Notes under the pieces: model-generated
Database searches by the model: none
Seen by the model: the letters and a program-made list of their open reading frames with translations, nothing else
What the model was told of the DNA's origin: nothing
NCBI GenBank assembly: GCA_039105265.1
Contig: JAPFFF010000053.1
Coordinates: forward strand, 620,001-684,000
DNA from: Tritrichomonas musculus
Lineage: Eukaryota > Parabasalia > Tritrichomonadida > Tritrichomonadidae
Direction of reading: 5' to 3'
Length of the DNA stretch: 64,000 nt
Shown: positions 58,602 through 64,000 of the stretch, piece after piece
How positions within the stretch are numbered: position 1 is the stretch's first letter
Layout: each line of letters begins with the position of its first letter
Translations under genes and position numbers: made by a program

Positions 58602-60541
58602 ATCGTGACATCAAGTTTGTATCGTGGTATCAATTGCGTATTATTTTTATCATCAGCGACTGTGTATATACTGTCATGAGAATCAACGATGTGATACTTA
58701 CCGGGTTGAATGATAGATCTTCTCTTCATCATTGAATCATTCTCGTTATATATCTTTACTGCTGTACCGTTAGGGATTTTGAATCCGGGTTGATTCATGA
58801 TGTTATAGTTCTCTTTATGTATCTGTCGAATGATGTAATCTTCTAGCTCGGAATCGTCTTGCACCATCTGTGGTGATATATCCATACCGACATATTTCGA
58901 GAGTGTGTTATGTGGAGCGTTGTTGTATTGATTCACGAGTACCTTCATGATACCTGGTGTGATGATACCCACCTTCATGTTATATGCCATGTCACGAATA
59001 GTACGAACTACTCTATCGAGTATACCTAACGAACTATGCATTGGAGCTGATTTATTCCATTGATTTTTAGGAATGATAGGTTTCATGAATGATGGAGATA
59101 CATTGAGTCTCATTCGAGGTACTGATGCGAATGTGATATTCATTGATTTATAGAACTCAAGAGATTTGTTAGCACCGAATGCTTTCTCTCCATCAGCTTG
59201 AAGATGCTTAACATTCATACCTCTATCGATGAGTTTCTGAAGAGTATGTATGAATGTATCAGTTGTTTTCACATTCGTTTTCGATATCTTCGATGTGTTA
59301 TCTTCTTCATTATCACTGAATAGGATCTCATTCATCAATTCAACGAATAAGTATCTTGTATTCACGTTGATAGCAAATAAGTAACATAGTTTACCTGAGA
59401 ATACTAAGTCGATGATGTATGTATCTTTAGGTGATACTTTGTGGAGTTGATATTTCTTGTTATCTTTCAATGGAAAGTATGATGAGGATGACGGTTCGAT
59501 GGGATTCAGTTGAGGGTATGTAGATTTAAGAGATTTAATCTTACTGGGTGATTTGAATGCAATGAATTTAGGTGCGAGTTGATTGTTAATCTCTGTGAAT
59601 GTACCAGGATGCTTATAGAATAAATCATGATATTTCTCATACCACTTCTCTATAGGTGTACTCGTTCGTTCCCACCCTGAAGGTGCTTGTGTCTTGAATT
59701 CATCAAAAGTGAGTTCTCTATCGTGATTACGTGAGATGAAATCCCTGAGTTTATCGATGTATGTATTGAATAATCGAGGTTTAGGTATTGATTGATGCTC
59801 ATTCCATTTCGTTACGTATTCATTCCATATGAGTTGCTTATCGTCATCATCTAATAATCGTATCGGTTGAAGATTCATGAATGATGAATGGTATCGTGAG
59901 GGTTCTTGAGATATCGAGGTAGCTTTCTTGTTGATTAATTCTCGAGCAGCATTTAACTTGCGATCACGTGATTGATGATTTATTTCATGTTGATGTGAAT
60001 TCCATTTCGCAATGTATTCATCCCATAGGATCTCAATATCAGAGTTCTTTAAACGTCGAATCTCAGGTATTTTCAGAAATGATTCTCGATATTTATTTGG
60101 TGTGGTGATGATTTCGCGAGCTTTTAAGTCGATTACATTTCGTGCTTGAAGTAATGACAAACGATATCCCTCTTTAGCGTTGCTAACTTCACTACGTGAA
60201 TGATTCACTTCATTACGGAGCTCTTGATATCGATTCAGTATGGATTCACAATAGCGATTTAACTCAGTGTTGATGTATTGAATGTGAGTCGTGAGGCATG
60301 CTTGTAATTGATTTTTTAGTGATGGATCATCAGGAGCATCTGGTGAGTATGTATATCGATATTCAGTGATTCCATTACGTATTTTCTGTTTACGGATGAT
60401 ATCGTCAGTGAGGAATTTATTGATTATATCTTCAGTTTCACGTGATATATGCTTCTTCTTTAGTGTTGATGGATCGAGGATAGTACCTGTGATTTCGCGT
60501 TTGATGAATTCGATGAGAGTGTCTGCTAATTGCTTATACAT
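58598..60541 (-). CDS. int: element 2 integrase with duplicated N-terminal module (647 aa)
   Basis: ATG at 60541 in TAAATG context. The C-terminal half is an RVE-type core: YIIDLVFSGKLCYLFAIN, VKHLQADGEKAFG, MHSSLGILDRVVRTIRDM and NNAPHNTLSKYVGMDISP, then an SH3-like tail (NGTAVKIYNENDSMMKRRS). The N-terminal ~340 residues are extra compared with the element 1 enzyme. They hold two copies of a ~65-residue module ending LWDEYIAKWNSHQ (about 172) and IWNEYVTKWNEHQ (about 235), which may bind DNA or a host factor. The stop overlaps the convergent polymerase stop by 4 bp. Confidence 0.9.
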   Translation of the reverse strand: MYKQLADTLIEFIKREITGTILDPSTLKKKHISRETEDIINKFLTDDIIRKQKIRNGITEYRYTYSPDAPDDPSLKNQLQACLTTHIQYINTELNRYCESILNRYQELRNEVNHSRSEVSNAKEGYRLSLLQARNVIDLKAREIITTPNKYRESFLKIPEIRRLKNSDIEILWDEYIAKWNSHQHEINHQSRDRKLNAARELINKKATSISQEPSRYHSSFMNLQPIRLLDDDDKQLIWNEYVTKWNEHQSIPKPRLFNTYIDKLRDFISRNHDRELTFDEFKTQAPSGWERTSTPIEKWYEKYHDLFYKHPGTFTEINNQLAPKFIAFKSPSKIKSLKSTYPQLNPIEPSSSSYFPLKDNKKYQLHKVSPKDTYIIDLVFSGKLCYLFAINVNTRYLFVELMNEILFSDNEEDNTSKISKTNVKTTDTFIHTLQKLIDRGMNVKHLQADGEKAFGANKSLEFYKSMNITFASVPRMRLNVSPSFMKPIIPKNQWNKSAPMHSSLGILDRVVRTIRDMAYNMKVGIITPGIMKVLVNQYNNAPHNTLSKYVGMDISPQMVQDDSELEDYIIRQIHKENYNIMNQPGFKIPNGTAVKIYNENDSMMKRRSIIQPGKYHIVDSHDSIYTVADDKNNTQLIPRYKLDVTI

Positions 60542-60581
60542 TTATGATGCATAAAATATTTTTTAACGAGAATGAAATATC

Positions 60582-60869
60582 ATGAACTGTGATTCTATGT
60601 GTACCTCATCAGCTGATACTATGTGTTCCGCTTTAACAGATAACTTAACGTTACCTCCTTTGAAGAAACGTCATGAGCGTAAAACATTCGCAACGAAGAC
60701 ATTGAAGTTAATACATTCACGATTACAATATTATCGAAAAATACTTAATCAACCCCCATCTGATAATCCGAAGAAGATTCGTCAACGTCAAAGAATTCAA
60801 CAAAAATACGATCACAACATGAAAGTACGTGCCCTATTAAATAGAGCTGTGAGAAATCTCTATATCTAA
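60582..60869 (+). CDS. element 2 small basic protein (95 aa)
   Basis: ATG at 60582, 40 bp from the divergent integrase start. After a Ser/Cys/Thr-rich start the protein is strongly basic and helical (LPPLKKRHERKTFATKTLKL, KKIRQRQRIQQKYDHNMK). It is probably a DNA-binding or DNA-condensing protein. Its stop overlaps the convergent stop of the next gene. Confidence 0.6.
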   Translation: MNCDSMCTSSADTMCSALTDNLTLPPLKKRHERKTFATKTLKLIHSRLQYYRKILNQPPSDNPKKIRQRQRIQQKYDHNMKVRALLNRAVRNLYI

Positions 60870-61105
60870 GAAATTGCATTACCGTTACTATCGAATTTGA
60901 TATATCCATCACCACCGAAGTGTTGCGATACTGGATTATTTTTGTTATTGAATTTAGGTATCACTTTCGCGACATTACCTATGACAGGTACCTTCTCGAG
61001 TACTGACTTAGTCTTGTTCCATCCGTGTTTGAATCCATTCGCGAAATCTTTAAATCCCTGTTTGATTTTCTTCCCGAGCTTCTTGAACCAGCTTCCGAAT
61101 CCCAT
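60866..61105 (-). CDS. element 2 amphipathic small protein (79 aa)
   Basis: Start chosen at MGFGSWFKKLGKKIKQGF (61105); an in-frame ATG also exists at 61138. The first ~35 residues form a cationic amphipathic helix with Phe/Trp/Leu on one face, followed by a Lys/Val-rich part (SVLEKVPVIGNVAKVIPKF). The form is that of membrane-lytic minor virion proteins such as adenovirus pVI; function is inferred from composition only. MG at the start could allow myristoylation. Confidence 0.6.
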   Translation of the reverse strand: MGFGSWFKKLGKKIKQGFKDFANGFKHGWNKTKSVLEKVPVIGNVAKVIPKFNNKNNPVSQHFGGDGYIKFDSNGNAIS

Positions 61106-61156
61106 GTTTTGAGGTGATATTAAAATCGAGAATATCATGTTTTTAATCGATACGAA

Positions 61157-61816
61157 ATGACTTTACGACAAGCGAGAATACTATCTAGTGAGACTGATAA
61201 CACAATAAAGCAAGAGCAGAATACTAATGTTAATATCAACATCAAACCCCCTCAGAGTAAACCTCATCATGAGAGAAGACCTTCAACAGTACCTATGTAT
61301 CCCGATGTACATCCATTACGAAACGATGTAAATTTTACTCCAGTAGCCCCACAAATGGGGTTTCAAACGGATGGAATAGCTTCAGATACTCAGATGACGA
61401 ATCCGGAATCAGCATATCAATATCAACCTCCAATAAACAATCATTCCCCATTAGCTCGAGAAAGGGGTATCGCAGATCTAGGTTCTGAGATTGATGAACT
61501 CGATAAGAAGAATCGTTTTCTAGAGATGTTAGTTGAGATGTATGAGAATAATCCGTTGAAGGTAAATTCATATGTTGTGTGTGAAAGTAAGTTGTTGATG
61601 GAGATGATTAAGTTACTCACCGATTGCGAGAAAGTAGATCTCGTACTCAATGATGATATCTCATGTGGTGGATGCAGTGGAAAATCCGATAAAATCATAT
61701 ACATATCGAAAATACTCATCACGATTAACGGTAAGAGTGAAGACTTGAAGTACAGTCGAAATGATATATACTCACAATTCATTCGCTATGGCGTTTCAAT
61801 GAAGATGGTATGTTGA
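61157..61816 (+). CDS. element 2 small protein with a domain shared with element 1 (219 aa)
   Basis: ATG at 61157. The N-terminal ~115 residues are disordered and Pro/Asn-rich. A helix (EIDELDKKNRFLEMLVEMYE) leads into a C-terminal ~90-residue domain with LNDDISCGGCSGKSDK, ISKILITINGKSEDLK and RYGVSMKMVC, in the same order as in the 174-aa protein of Polinton 1 (35906-36430). Conserved Asn-Asp, Cys and Lys-Ser positions are the strongest match. Function unknown; conservation between two otherwise different elements suggests a core role. Confidence 0.7.
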   Translation: MTLRQARILSSETDNTIKQEQNTNVNINIKPPQSKPHHERRPSTVPMYPDVHPLRNDVNFTPVAPQMGFQTDGIASDTQMTNPESAYQYQPPINNHSPLARERGIADLGSEIDELDKKNRFLEMLVEMYENNPLKVNSYVVCESKLLMEMIKLLTDCEKVDLVLNDDISCGGCSGKSDKIIYISKILITINGKSEDLKYSRNDIYSQFIRYGVSMKMVC

Positions 61817-61874
61817 GTGAATGACATGTTAAGTGATGTGAAATTCTTAAGAAATATTTTTTTACTCATCAGAA

Positions 61875-62123
61875 ATGAATGATACATTAAATGGAATCAC
61901 TAACGATATCGTTAAAAACAATATATTCTTCAATAGATTGAGAGAGAATGCTTATGATGAATTTAAACGATATGATTATGATAAAGATAAACTCGATGAG
62001 TTGATGAACTACATCCGCAACACCTTCGTAATCCAGAGTTCCATTGATGAAGATATTGAAGAACTCAAGAATATTGTATGGAGAATTAAGCATACTCTCG
62101 AAAATATCACGAAAATACCATGA
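61875..62123 (+). CDS. element 2 helical small protein (82 aa)
   Basis: ATG at 61875. Nearly all helix with charged faces (FFNRLRENAYDEFKRYDYDK, DEDIEELKNIVWRIKHTLEN). It resembles the 79-aa coiled-coil protein of Polinton 1 in size and type but not clearly in sequence. Not recognised. Confidence 0.55.
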   Translation: MNDTLNGITNDIVKNNIFFNRLRENAYDEFKRYDYDKDKLDELMNYIRNTFVIQSSIDEDIEELKNIVWRIKHTLENITKIP

Positions 62124-62485
62124 TAATAAAGTGTATATCATGATGTATTAATGATATATAGATTCTTAATAATCACCGCTATCGAATGGTGAAGGAACGA
62201 ATTAAATCCGTTGAGTATTCATCGAGATATGATGTTCGGAAAATCGATAGGAAAATCTCATATTTTTCAGTATCTCGAAAGGTGAATTCAATTGACCTCT
62301 CTACGGTTAAGGTGAAATAATTGACCTTATAACCGCTAATAACGATATCTCAAATCTATCGTCAAAACCCCTCTAAGTGCCTCCTATCGGGAGATACTAT
62401 ATACTCCGCTATCTACAGCATAAAAAAGTGACACCCTATTATAAATAAATATGTAATCGTTAACTAATAAATGTTAGCGCTAACG

Positions 62486-62559
62486 GGTACAGTCGTAGAG
62501 TCATGAAGCATGTCTCCCAGCTTCGGCGGCAGGCATGAGTTCGATTCTCCTCAGTACCG
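62486..62559 (+). tRNA. tRNA-like Pol III transcription unit, degenerate or non-canonical
   Basis: 74 nt beginning GGTACAG and ending CAGTACC plus G: 6 of 7 acceptor-type pairs form. The T-arm GAG-TTCGATT-CTC keeps 4 of 5 pairs and matches the B box. T5 follows at 62561, as for a Pol III terminator. The D arm and anticodon arm do not fold as a standard cloverleaf; instead CATGTCT and AGGCATG can pair around a C(TTCG)G loop. It may be a decayed tRNA, an unusual tRNA or another Pol III RNA. Confidence 0.3.
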
Positions 62560-62655
62560 ATTTTTCGTGTTATTTTGTATCATATTTGTGATAGAGCCCT
62601 AGCGAACTAAACACCTAGTGGTAAGCTATTGCTTGTGGTATAGATAGCACGGAGG

Positions 62656-62671
62656 CATTTACCGGTAAATG
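62656..62671. repeat. 16-bp perfect palindrome CATTTACCGGTAAATG
   Basis: Its two halves are exact inverses with no spacer. Such sites bind dimeric proteins or form cruciforms or hairpins in RNA. There is no gene nearby on either side within 150 bp. Confidence 0.7.
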
Positions 62672-62882
62672 TTATCCTCTTGTAATGAAAGATTCGTTCT
62701 TTCCCCAGCCATAGTGGATGCAGTGTTTCTCTTTATGGGGTGGTATCATCCCGGGTACGTATCATCTCATATCGAATGCATTACGCATCCACGTAGACGG
62801 ATTGGTTTTTGCACTTTTATTTTTATTTCGCGGTGTTTCCTCTTGTGATCGATGAATTCTCTGTAAAAATAATAGATTCAAT

Positions 62883-64000
62883 TTATTTCATGAAGATCGC
62901 GAGTGTATGTTCGTTTATTTTTCCAGTTACTTTACCGACTATGGATTGTTGTATACGTAAAGTCATTGCATAGTCTTCATCTAGTATCTTCCCGTTATAG
63001 AGAATAACATCACCGATTTGATATAGATTTGCGTCATCACAATTAAATAATACATCTCCATGTGATGCGAAAGTGATGCATCCATTAGTTTCATCAACTT
63101 GAGTAATAACTCCAACGAATTCTTTATAGGATCCATCGATAACAACGCTACATATGCAATCGCTTCTATCTTTAACTGTTGATGATTCCCACTTATCATT
63201 CACTTGTTTATATACATGTCCGCTTGCGAATACAGGTTTACCGACTTTGAAATCAGTGATTTCTTCACCGGCTTCGATAGGTGCATAGTGAGTGATGGTG
63301 GTGTTGGGTTTCAGATTATATCGAGAGAATGTGTAATCGTTAAATAGTTTCATCAACCCACCAATCAATTCATCAAGGGAATCATCGTTATCAGCTTCAA
63401 TGAACTCGATGTACTTGAATAATTTATACGATCCAGTATCGACGAGAGGGTCATCGTGTGTGAACATCAGATCGTAATCCCGGTAGTCTAAGCTGGATAA
63501 GAAATTCATATAGATTGAGATGCAGTCTTTGTTGATTTGATTATCATGATAGAGTCCACCGGAGGCATCCGTGATCGCATGAGGAGTATTGACAACGCCA
63601 CCAATCCACATGATTGCTGATCCCTTATAGTTGATGAGATCATACACTACCACGATGTTGATGCTCTTCGGTGCGTTGTATCCATCGTCATCCAGCTTCA
63701 CGATCACATACTTCGCTTTCGATGGAACGTCTTGGAGACTGATATCGATGTATGTTGGATCGAATGTCAGATACGTCACATGTTTCTCAGCTAGTTCATA
63801 GTAATTTTTAGTGGTGATATCGTTTTGAATGAAGTTGGTGAATGCAGACATCAGTGTTGTTGTTAATGATTGACTGGTGATAGCACCTTCTTTCTTAACG
63901 TACCTGGTATCACATTCACTCGTTGTCGGATAGTTGCTGAGTTTGTATATCGAGAAGAGGTCCATCAACGAACCCATCATCGCTTCATCGGATTCAACGA
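62883..64000 (-). CDS. element 2 spike/fibre-like protein, N-terminus outside the window
   Basis: The frame is open from the right edge (64000) to a TAA at 62883, at least 372 codons; an in-frame ATG at 63980 gives 365 aa but the frame continues beyond it. The sequence is beta-rich with phrases like those of tail-fibre or spike proteins: SECDTRYVKKEGAITSQSL, then KGSAIMWIGGVVNTPHAIT and a C-terminal beta-barrel-like part (YQIGDVILYNGKILDEDY). No family recognised; a virion surface role is inferred from style and from its being in the element. Confidence 0.6.
   Translation of the reverse strand, partial: VESDEAMMGSLMDLFSIYKLSNYPTTSECDTRYVKKEGAITSQSLTTTLMSAFTNFIQNDITTKNYYELAEKHVTYLTFDPTYIDISLQDVPSKAKYVIVKLDDDGYNAPKSINIVVVYDLINYKGSAIMWIGGVVNTPHAITDASGGLYHDNQINKDCISIYMNFLSSLDYRDYDLMFTHDDPLVDTGSYKLFKYIEFIEADNDDSLDELIGGLMKLFNDYTFSRYNLKPNTTITHYAPIEAGEEITDFKVGKPVFASGHVYKQVNDKWESSTVKDRSDCICSVVIDGSYKEFVGVITQVDETNGCITFASHGDVLFNCDDANLYQIGDVILYNGKILDEDYAMTLRIQQSIVGKVTGKINEHTLAIFMK

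Larger units (their letters stand above)
62124..62882. other. element 2 structured non-coding region
   Basis: 760 bp without an acceptable frame. It contains perfect palindromes GTTAGCGCTAAC (62473-62484) and CATTTACCGGTAAATG (62656-62671), two TTGACC words near 62300 and 62330, a tRNA-like segment (62486-62559) and a CCCGGG word near 62750. Likely to hold RNA genes or regulatory sites; composition is that of the element, not the host. Confidence 0.5.
50301..64000. mobile_element. Polinton-like virus element 2, left part only (continues past the window)
   Basis: B-family polymerase, RVE integrase, helicase and small virion-type proteins in a compact block mark a Polinton-like or related virus element. 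Codon and base usage (many CGA, CGAT, AACG words) differs from the host and from element 1, a sign of separate origin. Neither terminal repeat is identified: the left border is somewhere near 50000-50300 and the right end is outside. No break is seen in the genes visible; the long open frames suggest it is young. Capsid, ATPase and protease genes are not in view, so the family name is provisional. Confidence 0.8.

Overview
The window reads as nuclear DNA of a trichomonad (parabasalid). The host genes are intronless and very AT-rich, and several carry a TCATTT/TCATTA initiator just upstream of the ATG. The gene families fit: a DUF3447/ankyrin-type protein, a decayed TKL-like kinase, a giant HECT ligase and a PITP. 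Much of the window is Polinton (Maverick) DNA. Trichomonas or Tritrichomonas is most likely; the species cannot be fixed by reading alone.

Host part, left (1-20329). A DUF3447/ankyrin-type gene runs off the left edge on the minus strand. It is followed by a kinase pseudogene, an unrecognised 536-aa protein, a 3489-aa HECT E3 ubiquitin ligase with a SPRY-like domain, and a class I-type phosphatidylinositol transfer protein.

Nested mobile elements (20330-47364). A Tc1/mariner (DD34E) transposon with TA flanks and 24-bp inverted ends carries a full transposase frame. Inside it, exactly at the transposase stop codon, sits a complete-looking Polinton of about 25.6 kb (20480-46037). Its flanks are 5-bp TTCAA duplications. 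Its terminal inverted repeats of about 300 bp are identical by eye apart from the length of a purine tract, so the insertion looks recent. It encodes a B-family (protein-primed type) DNA polymerase with an OTU-like N-terminal region, integrase, packaging ATPase, Ulp1-like protease, major capsid protein, a probable minor capsid protein, two related giant virion-surface candidates, an HNH protein and many small proteins.

Host part, middle (47365-50300). One orphan gene with a CxxC/CCxxC cluster is followed by a long AT-rich non-coding stretch with small direct and inverted repeats.

Second virus-like element (about 50300 to beyond 64000). Codon and base usage differ from both the host and the first Polinton, with many CGA and CGAT words. 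It carries an SF2 helicase resembling viral origin-binding helicases, and a 1952-aa polymerase that joins exonuclease, an HNH module, a PolB palm and a C-terminal AEP-type primase domain. An integrase with a duplicated N-terminal module, several small proteins, a structured non-coding region with a tRNA-like Pol III candidate, and a spike-like protein cut by the right edge complete the visible part. Capsid, ATPase and protease genes are not seen and may lie to the right. The polymerase-primase fusion next to an origin-binding-type helicase is the most unusual system here. A domain shared by one small protein of each element links the two lineages.
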